Part shown: positions 1-8,354 of the stretch, piece by piece
Layout: each line of letters begins with the position of its first letter
How positions within the stretch are numbered: position 1 is the stretch's first letter
The notes under the pieces: generated by a model
Told to the model about the DNA's origin: nothing
Seen by the model: the letters and a program-made list of their open reading frames with translations, nothing else
Database searches by the model: none
Assembly: GCA_015064745.1 (NCBI GenBank)
Contig: SVRR01000001.1
Span: forward strand, 87,330 to 151,329
DNA length: 64,000 bases
From: Oscillospiraceae bacterium
GTDB lineage: Bacteria; Bacillota; Clostridia; Oscillospirales; CAG-272
Direction of reading: 5' to 3'
Position numbers and translations under genes: made by a program

Positions 1-1183
1 GGCTTGCATCGGGATGACCGCCCGCGGCATAGGCACCTTTGGCGTACTCCTCGGCATACGCACCGAAAAAGAAAAGCCTTTCCGCATGCTTCGCGGCGAA
101 GCGACCCACCGCACGGTGATAGTCGGCGGCTTTTTCTCCAAGCTCTAACATGTCGCCAAGGACCGCGACGCGGCGTGTCGCTCCTTTTGTGGCAAGATAC
201 CGAAGCGCCCCAATCACCGACTCGGGGGAAGCGTTATAGCCGTCGTCAATAAAAAGCATTTCTTTGATATACGCTTCATGGCGGTGTGTTTCGAGAGCAA
301 GAATCGTTTTGAGCCCCGACGCGATCATATCGTGCGAGAGGGAAAACTCTTTTGCTATAGCATTAGCATACCCAAGAGCGAAATTGCGCGCTACGTCGTC
401 GACAGGGGGGCGGAGACCGTGTTTTGCGTAGTCCTTTTCTTCAAAGGGAGCAACGGATACGCGGCGTATGCCGTGCGGCAATAAGCGAGAAAGCAGCGGT
501 TCACAGAAAGGGACGAACAAAACACCGTCTTCTTCGGCGTGTGCAAGAATGTCAAGCTTTTCTTCCGCAATCGAATCTCTTGTGCCGAAGGCGCCGATAT
601 GTGCGTGCCCGATACAGGTGATCAGCGATATGTGGGGACGAAGAATGCGAGACAGCTCCTTCATCTCGCCCTTGTGACTGACTCCAAGCTCACAGACGGC
701 GATCTCTGATTCCTTCGGTGCGGATAGAAGTGTGAAGGGAAGCCCAAGATCGTTGTTGAAATTTCCGTACGTCGCATGAACGGAAAAGCGCTTTGAAAGC
801 ATTAGAGAAACAGCATCCTTGACGGTGGTTTTTCCCACACTTCCCGTAATGCCAATTCGTATCAATCCTTTTTTGTCGCTCACACCGATTGCCCAATCGC
901 CAAGTGCTTTTCGGACGGAAGGAACAAGAATGTGGGGGATGGGGACGTGCGTGTCGCGCTCCGCAAGCACGGCATTCGCACCTCGCCTTGCGGCTTCTCT
1001 CACGTATTTATGACCGTCGTCTATTCCTTGCAGGGCGCAAAATAAGTCACCTTTTTCTATCTCGCGGGAATCGGTGACGAGGCGGTGCGGACGCATGCCG
1101 TGAAGATCTTTCGGCACGGTTGCACCGCAAAGCTGCGCAATCTCTGCGTAGGTGACGGCGCCAAGTCCCAGTGCAACGATCAT
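1..1183 (-). CDS. murF: UDP-N-acetylmuramoyl-tripeptide--D-alanyl-D-alanine ligase MurF (3' end outside window)
   Basis: This ligase adds the D-Ala-D-Ala dipeptide to the UDP-MurNAc tripeptide in the cytoplasm, the last soluble step of peptidoglycan precursor synthesis. Reading the minus strand from the ATG at 1183 gives about 394 open codons running off the window edge. Visible features are the N-terminal substrate domain, the P-loop GITGSVGKTTVKD near residue 110, the NNDLGLP segment of the central domain, and the C-terminal ligase domain containing DDGYNASPESV and VLGDMLELG, all typical of MurF. The ATG overlaps the murE stop as ATGA, so the two are probably translationally coupled. The last part of the C-terminal domain is missing only because the window ends. 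Confidence 0.95.
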   Translation of the reverse strand, partial: MIVALGLGAVTYAEIAQLCGATVPKDLHGMRPHRLVTDSREIEKGDLFCALQGIDDGHKYVREAARRGANAVLAERDTHVPIPHILVPSVRKALGDWAIGVSDKKGLIRIGITGSVGKTTVKDAVSLMLSKRFSVHATYGNFNNDLGLPFTLLSAPKESEIAVCELGVSHKGEMKELSRILRPHISLITCIGHAHIGAFGTRDSIAEEKLDILAHAEEDGVLFVPFCEPLLSRLLPHGIRRVSVAPFEEKDYAKHGLRPPVDDVARNFALGYANAIAKEFSLSHDMIASGLKTILALETHRHEAYIKEMLFIDDGYNASPESVIGALRYLATKGATRRVAVLGDMLELGEKAADYHRAVGRFAAKHAERLFFFGAYAEEYAKGAYAAGGHPDAS

Positions 1184-2643
1184 CCTCTTTCTTTCTCCTT
1201 CAAGTGTTCATATACGATTTCTCGCTCGGAAAAAAATCTTTTTTCTTCCCCGATGAGCAAATATTCCTCGTGCCCCTTTCCGAGCAAAAGAAGAGTGTCA
1301 CCATCCACCAACGAGTCAAGCGCCGTACGGATAGCATCGGCGCGGTTTTCGATGACGGAGTAATTGTCGTTGTTCTTTATCCCCAAAAGAATATCGGAAA
1401 AGATCTGTGCTTGTGCCTCACCGCGCGGATTATCCTCCGTTAGAAACACGTGCGTAGCAAGCGAAACGGCGATATGCCCCATTTGCGGTCGCTTTTCCCG
1501 CTCTCTTTCCCCACCGGCACCGAAAACCACAAAGAGGCGTCCGCGCGTAAGGCGCCTTACCGATTTGATGGCACACGCCATGGCGTCCGGCGTATGCGCG
1601 TAATCAATGATGACTGTATATTCTTTGTTTAAAGGTAACACTTCAAGACGTCCCTTGGGCGCTTTTAAGGTTGATAGGGCGCGTCGGACGTCCTCGAAGC
1701 AAGCTCCCGCAGAGAGTGCCGCAGCCGTCGCAAGAAGGGTATTATATACGTGGAAAGAGCCGAAAAACGGATAGGAAACGGAAAAAACGCCGGAAGGAGA
1801 AACGCAGCTATATTGTGTGCTTTCATAGCCGTTTTCATGCAGGTCACTCACCGTATAATCAGCGTCTTCTATTACCGCAATACTTCTTTTAACCGGAAAT
1901 TCCGCAAGCAATCTTTGGCCGTAGTCATCGTCCTTGTTGATGATAGCGAGCTTTGCTTGGGCAAAGAGAGAGCGCTTCGCGATGAAATAATTTTCCATGC
2001 TTCCGTGATAATCTAAATGATCCTCGGTGAGATTGGTAAAAAGGAGTGATTCGAAATTTAAAAGCGCGACCCGCCCTTGGGAAGCAGCGTGAGAAGAGAC
2101 CTCCATGACAAGTGCGCGCGCCCCGAGGTCTACAAGCTCCCTTAGGGTGCGGTACAGCGCTTCGGCAGGCGGTGTCGTCATCGTGTCACCGCTTGCTATT
2201 ACGGTGTCTTTAAAGCGAGTACCGAGCGTTCCGATGTAAGCCGTGGGAATTCCCGCGGTATTGAAAATATGCGTCAAAAATTCAGCAGTGCTGGTCTTAC
2301 CGTTGGTTCCCGTTACGCCGAAAATTCGGAGATTCTTGGCGGGGTCTCCGTAATATCTCTCCCATATTTTTGCTTCTGTTAATGTGATGTTTTTTGCGTA
2401 AAAGCAGGGGATTTTCGTTTCGCGGCAAAGCGTGGTGTTTTCTTCAAGCAGCAGCGCCCCTGCGCCCTTTTCCTCGATTTTATCAAGAAGCTTTGTCGCA
2501 TCGGTGCGTGCTCCGCGCTTTGCGATGAAGAGCATTCCCTTTTGGAGCTTCTCCGTATGCGTGCAAACACCGCTGACGGTAATGAGTGAAGGATCGTATT
2601 CACCAAAAACGCCTTCCTTGGGAAGCAAGTCTGAAAGTCTCAT
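1180..2643 (-). CDS. murE: UDP-MurNAc-tripeptide synthetase MurE, meso-diaminopimelate type
   Basis: MurE adds the third residue of the peptidoglycan stem peptide. The ATG at 2643 follows an AGGAG site; a longer open frame upstream (to 2835) has no support and overlaps the PBP gene. The 487-residue product carries the ATP-binding loop GVTGTNGKTSTAEF, the TTPPAEAL segment that binds the UDP-MurNAc dipeptide substrate, and DYAHTPDAM and DNPRGEAQAQI in the C-terminal half. In this family a DNPR motif is associated with meso-diaminopimelate specificity, as opposed to lysine-adding enzymes. It lies 11 bp after the PBP gene and overlaps murF by 4 bp, in dcw cluster order. Confidence 0.96.
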   Translation of the reverse strand: MRLSDLLPKEGVFGEYDPSLITVSGVCTHTEKLQKGMLFIAKRGARTDATKLLDKIEEKGAGALLLEENTTLCRETKIPCFYAKNITLTEAKIWERYYGDPAKNLRIFGVTGTNGKTSTAEFLTHIFNTAGIPTAYIGTLGTRFKDTVIASGDTMTTPPAEALYRTLRELVDLGARALVMEVSSHAASQGRVALLNFESLLFTNLTEDHLDYHGSMENYFIAKRSLFAQAKLAIINKDDDYGQRLLAEFPVKRSIAVIEDADYTVSDLHENGYESTQYSCVSPSGVFSVSYPFFGSFHVYNTLLATAAALSAGACFEDVRRALSTLKAPKGRLEVLPLNKEYTVIIDYAHTPDAMACAIKSVRRLTRGRLFVVFGAGGEREREKRPQMGHIAVSLATHVFLTEDNPRGEAQAQIFSDILLGIKNNDNYSVIENRADAIRTALDSLVDGDTLLLLGKGHEEYLLIGEEKRFFSEREIVYEHLKEKERG

Positions 2644-2653
2644 GATATCTCCT

Positions 2654-4915
2654 TTAATCCGTATCGTTTTTATGATAAATGTGGATCGTGATCTGCGTGC
2701 CGAGGTCACAAATGGTATGGGGAGGGAGCGATTGGTAGGATACCGCTGCCGATTGGGCGACGGTATCGCTTGTGTACGCCCCCTTAATGGATACGTTAAG
2801 CCCTGCCTCCGAAAGCAAAAGAAGTGCTTCGGCAAGCGTTTTCCCTTCTACCTTTGGAACGGTTGTCGAAACCGCGCGTTCCTCGGTGTAGAGTATCACT
2901 TTCCCCGCCTTCTTTTCCAAGACAGTACCGGTAGCTGGCGTTTGTGAGAGCACGGTTGCTCCGCTTCCGATTATCTCAAAGACAAGTCCTTGTTTCTCAA
3001 GCTTCGCTTTCGCTTCCTTTGCTGTAAGACCGACAAGAGATTCGAGCGTCACTTTACTGTCGTTTTCCTCTTTGGCAAGTCCAAGATAGGGAAGTACGTT
3101 TGTGAGATAAGCGGATATATAAGGTGCGGCGGTCATGCTACCGTATTTATTTGCCGAGGTAGGCTCATCGACCACAATGATTACAGCAATCTCAGCATCG
3201 TCATACGGGGCAAAGGCAACGCAAGAGCCGATGCGGAGAAAGGAGTTGCCGTTTGCGTCCAGAATTTCGAATTTTTCGCTTGTGCCTGTTTTCGCGGCGA
3301 CATGATATCCCTCAACGTAAGCGTTTTTCGCGCCGCCGTCTCCCGAAACGCCTGTTTCCAGTATTTTCGCTACGGTGTCTGCGATTTCTTGCGAAATGAC
3401 GGCCTCTTTTTCTTGCTGTACGTAACGGAAAACGGTTTCGCTTTTATCATTTTGAAGGGAAGAAAGGAGATGTGGGGTTACAGGGACACCGTCGTTCGCA
3501 ACAGTTGCTACCGCGCGGATTTGTTGCAAAATAGAGACCTTGAAGCGTTGACCGAAGGAAGCAGTGGCAAGCTCTGTACTGCCAAGTGAGCCTTGACTGT
3601 GGAAAAGCCCCATTCCTTCTCCCGGAAGATCGATCCCTGTTTTTTCTGTATATCCAAACGCTTGATAATAGGTGTAAAACGCGTCGCTTCCCATGCGCTC
3701 TGCGCTTTGCATCATGACGGGGTTGCAGGAATGCATCAGTCCCTCGGCAAGGGTGAGTGAGCCGTGCCCCTTCCGTTTGTGGCAGGAAATGCGGCATCCG
3801 CCTACCATGTAGTAACCGGGGCAATGGAATGTGCTTTGCGGTGTAACCGCGCCCGCTTCAAGTGCCGCCGCCACGGTAACGATCTTAAACGTTGAGCCGG
3901 GCTCGTAGATCTCACTGACGGCCTTGTTTGCCCACATACTGTATAACAGCTCGCTTTTTAACGCCTTGTACTCGCTGCTGCTTTCGTCTAGATTAGATGT
4001 CTCCAGCTTGGTGTTTGAGGCGTTATCCAAGGTGTATGGGTCATTCAGGTCAAAAGACGGTGCGGTAGCCATGGCGAGAATATCACCTGTTTTGACGTTC
4101 ATGACAACGCCTGTCACGCGATTTTGCGCGTCCGCGGCGAGCATTGCTTGCTCAAGCTGATGCTCAAGCTCCTTTTGCATATATAGATCAAGTGTGGTGA
4201 CAATACTAAGCCCTGCCTGTGCTTCTATGTAATCGGTGTATGCGTTGGGTAGCTTTACGCCCTGAGAATCCACGGAGGCAAGGTACTTTCCGTCTGTGCC
4301 GGAAAGAATGCTGTTGTAATATGCTTCAAGTCCGAAAAGACCTTGATTGTCACTCCCCGTAAAGCCGATTGTGTGGGCGGCGAGTGTGCCGAAGGGATAA
4401 TATCTTTCTGTACCGGATTCGGTATGTATCATAGAGGAAAGACCGTTTTCTTTTGCAAAAAGGAGAACCTTTTTGACTGTCTCTTCGTCGTCGCTTTTGG
4501 CAATCGTTTGGTCAAGATAAGCCGTTTTTTGGGCTTTTTTTAGAATGGTGTCGTAAGGGACGGATAAGATTTCAGAGAGACCGCGCGCAACAATTTCGTC
4601 ATATGCTACACCCTTTTTTTTGCTTCTTTTGCCAATATCAATAGGTGAAATATAAATGCGCCAAACGGTACGGTTGGTGGCTAAAATATTCCCGTTCCTG
4701 TCGAGAATCTCGCCGCGCTCGGCAGGTAGGGAAGAGCCGATCGTAATTTGGTTGAGCACACGGTTGCCGTAAACACCGTACTCTAAAATCTGCAAACGAA
4801 AAAGCAAAGCGAAAAGAAATAAAAGAGCGATTCCGAAGATGCTGATCAAAATATGCTTTCGACGGCGGGTTAAGGCTTCGGTATCAAGGCGGTAGTAGGA
4901 AGAGGGGATGCTCAC
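2654..4915 (-). CDS. class B penicillin-binding protein with two PASTA domains (FtsI/PBP2B/SpoVD family)
   Basis: This is a D,D-transpeptidase that crosslinks peptidoglycan during septation or spore cortex synthesis. I chose the GTG at 4915 because AAGGAG lies 7 nt upstream; this gives 753 residues. One membrane helix spans about residues 22-42. A dimerisation domain begins with PAERGEILDRNG. The transpeptidase domain has all three active-site motifs: STFK (about 341-344), SCN (396-398) and KTGT (542-545). Two C-terminal PASTA repeats follow (about 624-678 and 684-748). B. subtilis PBP2B has two PASTA domains and SpoVD one, so the division role is favoured but not settled. The gene is preceded by tandem terminator-like hairpins. 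Confidence 0.93.
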   Translation of the reverse strand: MSIPSSYYRLDTEALTRRRKHILISIFGIALLFLFALLFRLQILEYGVYGNRVLNQITIGSSLPAERGEILDRNGNILATNRTVWRIYISPIDIGKRSKKKGVAYDEIVARGLSEILSVPYDTILKKAQKTAYLDQTIAKSDDEETVKKVLLFAKENGLSSMIHTESGTERYYPFGTLAAHTIGFTGSDNQGLFGLEAYYNSILSGTDGKYLASVDSQGVKLPNAYTDYIEAQAGLSIVTTLDLYMQKELEHQLEQAMLAADAQNRVTGVVMNVKTGDILAMATAPSFDLNDPYTLDNASNTKLETSNLDESSSEYKALKSELLYSMWANKAVSEIYEPGSTFKIVTVAAALEAGAVTPQSTFHCPGYYMVGGCRISCHKRKGHGSLTLAEGLMHSCNPVMMQSAERMGSDAFYTYYQAFGYTEKTGIDLPGEGMGLFHSQGSLGSTELATASFGQRFKVSILQQIRAVATVANDGVPVTPHLLSSLQNDKSETVFRYVQQEKEAVISQEIADTVAKILETGVSGDGGAKNAYVEGYHVAAKTGTSEKFEILDANGNSFLRIGSCVAFAPYDDAEIAVIIVVDEPTSANKYGSMTAAPYISAYLTNVLPYLGLAKEENDSKVTLESLVGLTAKEAKAKLEKQGLVFEIIGSGATVLSQTPATGTVLEKKAGKVILYTEERAVSTTVPKVEGKTLAEALLLLSEAGLNVSIKGAYTSDTVAQSAAVSYQSLPPHTICDLGTQITIHIYHKNDTD

Positions 4916-4954
4916 AATAAAACTCCTTAGCGTGAGAAAAGTGGCGTAAAAAAA

Positions 4955-4975
4955 CAACAGTGACCGCAAGCGGTC
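4955..4975 (-). terminator. second hairpin of a tandem terminator-like element before the PBP gene
   Basis: On the minus strand GACCG-CTTG-CGGTC (4975 to 4962) is followed within 7 nt by a run of seven T (4953 to 4947). The stem is short, 5 bp with a tetraloop. It sits only about 45 bp upstream of the PBP start codon and just downstream of a stronger hairpin. Confidence 0.5.
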
Positions 4976-4976
4976 G

Positions 4977-5010
4977 CAAAAAAACAGCAACCGTGTAGGC
5001 GGTTGCTGTT
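4977..5010 (-). terminator. intrinsic terminator between the unknown membrane protein gene and the PBP gene
   Basis: On the minus strand AACAGCAACCG (5010 to 5000), a 6-nt loop and CGGTTGCTGTT (4993 to 4983) form a perfect 11-bp stem followed directly by T residues. It lies 30 bp after the stop of the upstream gene and inside the dcw cluster, so it would act as a partial terminator or attenuator for PBP, murE and murF. Confidence 0.8.
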
Positions 5011-5039
5011 ATTTTATGGTTATGTATAGAAAAATATGC

Positions 5040-5474
5040 TTAAAGCGTCTCGGGAAGAGCTTCTGCCGCGAAGTAAAGCGTTCCAAGCTCTGTTTCGGAA
5101 AGCATGTGGGTGTCAACGCTTTGTGCGACCTCGCTTGTGAGCATGTTCTTTTGCACGCCCTCAAAGGAGGCGCCGGAGAGGAAGAGGACCCCCATGATCA
5201 AAATCGACATGGAAACGGCACCAAGGCTCTTTAAGCTGAAGAACGCTTTTTTGAAGCCAAAAGATTTCTTGACAGAAGCGCGCTTGGGCAGGGAGTTTCC
5301 GTGCGTCATATGGTATTCGCTTGAGGAGACCCTTTTTGAACGCTTTTTGCAGAGACCCGCTTCGATCGCCATTCGTTCGGCAATCGTACCCTCGGAGCAA
5401 AAACGCTCCTTCATCTTAGCAAAGAGGGGGTTAAAGGACTCGTTGTTTTGAAGATAGGGAACAGCGTTGTTCAT
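5040..5474 (-). CDS. unknown single-pass membrane protein in the ftsL position
   Basis: This 144-residue product is not one I recognise. It begins with about 75 mostly polar, basic residues, then has one predicted membrane helix (about residues 85-105, ...MSILIMGVLFLSG), and ends with about 38 acidic extracytoplasmic residues. It occupies the slot between rsmH and the division PBP where ftsL normally lies. FtsL has a short cytoplasmic tail and a long extracellular coiled coil, the opposite proportions, so I do not assign it as FtsL. Start choice is uncertain: ATGs at 5492, 5483 and 5474 are in frame, and GAAAGG about 9 nt before 5474 favours that one. It is followed by a strong terminator. 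Confidence 0.7.
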   Translation of the reverse strand: MNNAVPYLQNNESFNPLFAKMKERFCSEGTIAERMAIEAGLCKKRSKRVSSSEYHMTHGNSLPKRASVKKSFGFKKAFFSLKSLGAVSMSILIMGVLFLSGASFEGVQKNMLTSEVAQSVDTHMLSETELGTLYFAAEALPETL

Positions 5475-5495
5475 AGCGTTCATTCCTTTCAAATT

Positions 5496-6440
5496 TTACT
5501 TTTTTTCGGCTACACGGAGCTTTGCGCTGCGTGAGCGGGGGTTGGCGGCAAGCTCTTCTGCCCCCGGGAGTATTGGTTTCTTAGTAAGAATTTCGATTTG
5601 GGGTTTATGTCCGCAGACACAAATGGGGAAGTCCTTGGGACAGGTACAACCGCCTGTAAGATCACGGTAGGTTTCCTTTATGATACGATCTTCGAGCGAT
5701 TGAAAGGAGATGAAGGCACACCGACCGCCGGGAACCATGTGAGATACGGCGGCGCGCACGGTAGGCTCGATGGCATCAAGCTCTCCGTTAACTTCAATGC
5801 GAATTGCTTGAAAGCTTCTTTTGGCAGGGTGATGGCCGCCTTCTCGTGCGGAAGAGGGGATTGCGGAACGGATGATGGACACCAGCTGTTCCGTTGTTTT
5901 TATCGGGTGTTTTTCGCGTTCGGCAACGATGCGTGCGGCAATGCGCGGCGCGAACTTTTCCTCACCGTACGTCCAAAGGATTTTTTTTAGCGCCTCCTCG
6001 GAATAGGTGTTTACTACCCGCTCTGCATCCAGAGGAGAAGTCTTATCCATACGCATATCAAGCGGTGCGTTGTGTTGATAAGAGAAGCCGCGCGAAGGGG
6101 TGTCAAACTGATAAGAGGAGCAACCGAGATCGGCAAGCACGCCGCCGAGGTTGTCTATTTTCATTTGTGTCAAAACTTCATCAAGAGAAGCGAAGTTCGC
6201 GTGAACAAAGGTGATTTTTTCGCGGTAATCAGCAAGACGTTTGGAAGCTGCCTCGATGGCATCGCTGTCTCTGTCAAAGCAGATGAGACGCGAGTCAGGG
6301 CCCAGGCGCTTCGCGATTTCGAGCGAATGTCCGCCGCCACCCGTCGTACAATCCACATAGGTATAGCCGTTTCTGATGTTTAAGGCTTCAATGCACTCGT
6401 TTAAAAGAACCGAATAGTGCGAAAATACAATGCTTTCCAA
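5496..6440 (-). CDS. rsmH: 16S rRNA (cytosine(1402)-N(4))-methyltransferase RsmH
   Basis: RsmH (MraW) methylates N4 of C1402 in 16S rRNA using S-adenosylmethionine. The start is a TTG at 6440 preceded by GGAG with 6 nt spacing; no in-frame ATG fits as well. The 314-residue product shows the SAM-binding start VDCTTGGGGHS near residue 30, VLADLGCSSYQ, the family signature DTPSRGFSY, and a C-terminal NPRSRSAKLRV, all characteristic of RsmH. It follows mraZ by 24 bp, the standard dcw order. Confidence 0.96.
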   Translation of the reverse strand: MESIVFSHYSVLLNECIEALNIRNGYTYVDCTTGGGGHSLEIAKRLGPDSRLICFDRDSDAIEAASKRLADYREKITFVHANFASLDEVLTQMKIDNLGGVLADLGCSSYQFDTPSRGFSYQHNAPLDMRMDKTSPLDAERVVNTYSEEALKKILWTYGEEKFAPRIAARIVAEREKHPIKTTEQLVSIIRSAIPSSAREGGHHPAKRSFQAIRIEVNGELDAIEPTVRAAVSHMVPGGRCAFISFQSLEDRIIKETYRDLTGGCTCPKDFPICVCGHKPQIEILTKKPILPGAEELAANPRSRSAKLRVAEKK

Positions 6441-6464
6441 GTGGTTCTCCTTTGTTTGGAAGAA

Positions 6465-6890
6465 TTAAAGTCCGAGCTGGCAGAAGAGGTCTTCCATTTC
6501 ATCAAGGTCAAGCTCGGCTTCCATGGTATCCCATGTTTTTTCGTCCCAAATCTGTACATGGTCTCCGATACCGGCGATTACTGTGTTCTTTTCAATATCA
6601 GCGTAGGAAAGAAGATTGGCAGGGACAAGGATTCTTCCGTGAGAATCTGCGGTAACCTGTGCCGTTTTAGAGAAAACAAACTTTTTGATCTTTCCTACCT
6701 TTGAGTCGGGAAGGGTGTTTAGCTTTTCGGAAAACTTCTGCCACTCTGCTTCGGAATAGATCGCAAGACATTTTTCCATGATCTTGCGCGTGATATAAAA
6801 GGTTTCGCCCAGCTCTTCGCGAAACTTTGCCGGAATGAAAAGGCGGTTCTTTGTATCAACGACGTGCCTGTATTCTCCTAAGAGTGTCAT
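6465..6890 (-). CDS. mraZ: transcriptional regulator MraZ
   Basis: MraZ is the DNA-binding autoregulator at the head of the division and cell-wall cluster. The ATG at 6890 follows GGGGG with about 7 nt spacing and gives 141 residues, the usual length; an in-frame extension to 6974 would run through the operator repeats and is rejected. Two SpoVT/AbrB-like halves are visible, beginning MTLLGEYRHVVDTKNRLFIP and QVTADSHGRILVP. A consensus promoter (6982-7010) and a set of 10-bp direct repeats (6931-6973) lie directly upstream, matching the known mode of MraZ binding to repeated boxes below its own promoter. Confidence 0.97.
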   Translation of the reverse strand: MTLLGEYRHVVDTKNRLFIPAKFREELGETFYITRKIMEKCLAIYSEAEWQKFSEKLNTLPDSKVGKIKKFVFSKTAQVTADSHGRILVPANLLSYADIEKNTVIAGIGDHVQIWDEKTWDTMEAELDLDEMEDLFCQLGL

Positions 6891-6930
6891 GTGTTTTCCC
6901 CCTTTCCACATTGTTTTTGATGCTTCGTGC

Positions 6931-6973
6931 TCATTTTGACCCATTTTAAGTCCTTTTGCACCATTTTGCACCA
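6931..6973 (-). promoter_or_regulatory. MraZ operator: 10-bp direct repeats
   Basis: On the minus strand the units TGGTGCAAAA, TGGTGCAAAA, GGACTTAAAA (shifted by one match set) and TGGGTCAAAA, ending in TGAG, follow each other with an exact 10-bp period. MraZ proteins are known to bind tandem TGG-containing boxes with one helical turn spacing. The repeats begin about 9 bp after the -10 element, so a bound protein would cover the transcription start. Confidence 0.75.
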
Positions 6974-6981
6974 CTGCAAAT

Positions 6982-7010
6982 ATTATATATCATATTTCAG
7001 AGAAATGCAA
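6982..7010 (-). promoter_or_regulatory. sigma-A promoter of mraZ
   Basis: Minus strand TTGCAT (7010 to 7005), 17 bp, TATAAT (6987 to 6982). The 6891-7235 stretch has no gene; it holds this promoter, the MraZ repeats, an AT-rich spacer without visible signal (about 7011-7150) and the divergent promoter at 7157. Confidence 0.85.
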
Positions 7011-7156
7011 GACTTTTCTCTCAAAAACTGCAAAAAAATGTGTAGAAATTTGAAATGTTTTTTTGGGTATGTTGCACAAAGAAAAGCGGTCGCTTTTATG
7101 CTCATGCGCCAAAGAAAAAAATTAAAAAAATATAAGAGAAAAACACAAAAAAGATG

Positions 7157-7185
7157 TTTACAACCGAGATAAAATATGTTATACT
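7157..7185 (+). promoter_or_regulatory. sigma-A promoter of the 7236-8840 genes
   Basis: TTTACA (7157-7162), 17 bp, TATACT (7180-7185), with a TG one base upstream of the -10 (extended -10). It is divergent from mraZ and lies 50 bp before the start codon at 7236. Confidence 0.8.
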
Positions 7186-7235
7186 ATATTTAATGTGTAG
7201 ATATAACGCCGTGTTATGGGCGCGGGAGGGCAACA

Positions 7236-7571
7236 ATGGGCTTTATGGAAATGCTTTTGCGAAAAAAAGCACCAAACAGTGCGGCCGCAAGAAAGAGCCG
7301 TGCCATGGAGCTGCACGGTCAGGCAATCAAATACGTGACCGAGCGTGTGAACGAAAATGATAACGTGGTGGGGCGCGGTGGTTCTATCTCCGTCCGAAAC
7401 GGTCAGCTGATATTGTTTTCCTCGGACAAGATCCTTTTGCGCGCCGACGTTTTAACGCTGGATGCCTCGTATCTTCTTTCCGGGGACGGTGTTGTACTCA
7501 CTGCTCCAAACCTCGAGGAAGCGGGCAAGGAACGCCGTTACGTCGCTTATTTTGTCTATTACAGAAAGTGA
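7236..7571 (+). CDS. conserved-looking hypothetical protein upstream of ispD
   Basis: The 111-residue product is not assigned to a family. It has a basic N-terminus (residues 9-25), no membrane helix and no signal peptide, and a C-terminal half rich in beta-forming segments (GGSISVRNGQLILFSS, ADVLTLDASYLLSGDGVVL) ending with an aromatic tail YVAYFVYYRK. A GGAGG site precedes the ATG, and the gene is first in an operon with ispD, starting from a good promoter. It is a cytoplasmic protein, perhaps a small beta-barrel or nucleic-acid-binding domain, but that is only inference. Confidence 0.75.
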   Translation: MGFMEMLLRKKAPNSAAARKSRAMELHGQAIKYVTERVNENDNVVGRGGSISVRNGQLILFSSDKILLRADVLTLDASYLLSGDGVVLTAPNLEEAGKERRYVAYFVYYRK

Positions 7572-7579
7572 GGCAGAGA

Positions 7580-8341
7580 ATGTCCTTTACCGAAAAAGCC
7601 AACCGCATCCTTCGTTTCTTTTCAGGTCATCGCCGCCCCAAGACGGCTGCTGTTATTTTAGCGGCGGGTCTCGGAACGAGAATGAAGAGCGTCGAAGGAA
7701 GCACAAAGCAGCTTTTAACATTGGAGGGCAAGCCGCTTTTTATGCACTCCGTGCTTGCTTTTGACAGCTCCGCCTACGTTGATGAGCTTGTGCTTGTGGT
7801 ACGCAAGGATGAATATAGAGAGGTGCGTCGCGCTCTTAAAAGCTATAAGCTGAAAAAGCCGTTGCGTTTGACCGTCGGCGGCGATACCCGTCAGGCGTCC
7901 GCAAAGCGAGGTCTCGATGCCATCTCGGATAAAATGGAATATATCGCTGTGCATGATGCTGCGAGATGTCTCATTACCCCTCCTATGATCGCCGACGTTG
8001 TAACGGCGGCATATGCCAACCGCGCGGCAAGCGCGGGAACACCCGTTACGGATACCGTAAAGCAGGTTTCAAAGGACGGATACGTAGAAAAGACTGTTGA
8101 CAGAAGCACCCTTTACCGCGCGCAAACCCCGCAGGTCTTTGAGTGTAAGCTATACCGTGCTGCCACCTACGTCGCAATAGAGAAAAAACAAACGGTAACG
8201 GATGATAACATGCTCGTGGAGCTGCTTGGACAAACCGTAAAAATGGTGGATTGCGGCAGCGAAAACATTAAGGTTACGACCAAAGAGGATCTTGCTCTTG
8301 CGAGGATCATCCTTCGCGCACGTGAAGAGAAAATGAATTAA
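7580..8341 (+). CDS. ispD: 2-C-methyl-D-erythritol 4-phosphate cytidylyltransferase IspD
   Basis: IspD couples MEP to CTP, the third step of the non-mevalonate isoprenoid pathway. Visible motifs are the nucleotide-binding [15 protein letters not shown] (residues about 20-34), K for CTP in the same loop, VHDAARCL, the TPVTDTVK segment and RAQTPQVF, all diagnostic. I chose the ATG at 7580; a GTG at 7568 overlapping the preceding stop (GTGA) is an alternative adding four residues. The gene is 14 bp upstream of ispF. Confidence 0.95.
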   Translation: MSFTEKANRILRFFSGHRRPKTAAVILAAGLGTRMKSVEGSTKQLLTLEGKPLFMHSVLAFDSSAYVDELVLVVRKDEYREVRRALKSYKLKKPLRLTVGGDTRQASAKRGLDAISDKMEYIAVHDAARCLITPPMIADVVTAAYANRAASAGTPVTDTVKQVSKDGYVEKTVDRSTLYRAQTPQVFECKLYRAATYVAIEKKQTVTDDNMLVELLGQTVKMVDCGSENIKVTTKEDLALARIILRAREEKMN

Positions 8342-8354
8342 GACGGAGGATGGG

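Noticed and set aside
2644..2835. N-terminal extension of MurE giving 551 residues
   Set aside because: The added residues match no MurE sequence, lie over the PBP 3' end and a clear AGGAG site precedes the ATG at 2643.
4916..4990. 25-residue extension of the PBP
   Set aside because: It would be translated through the tandem hairpins; AAGGAG before the GTG at 4915 fits better.
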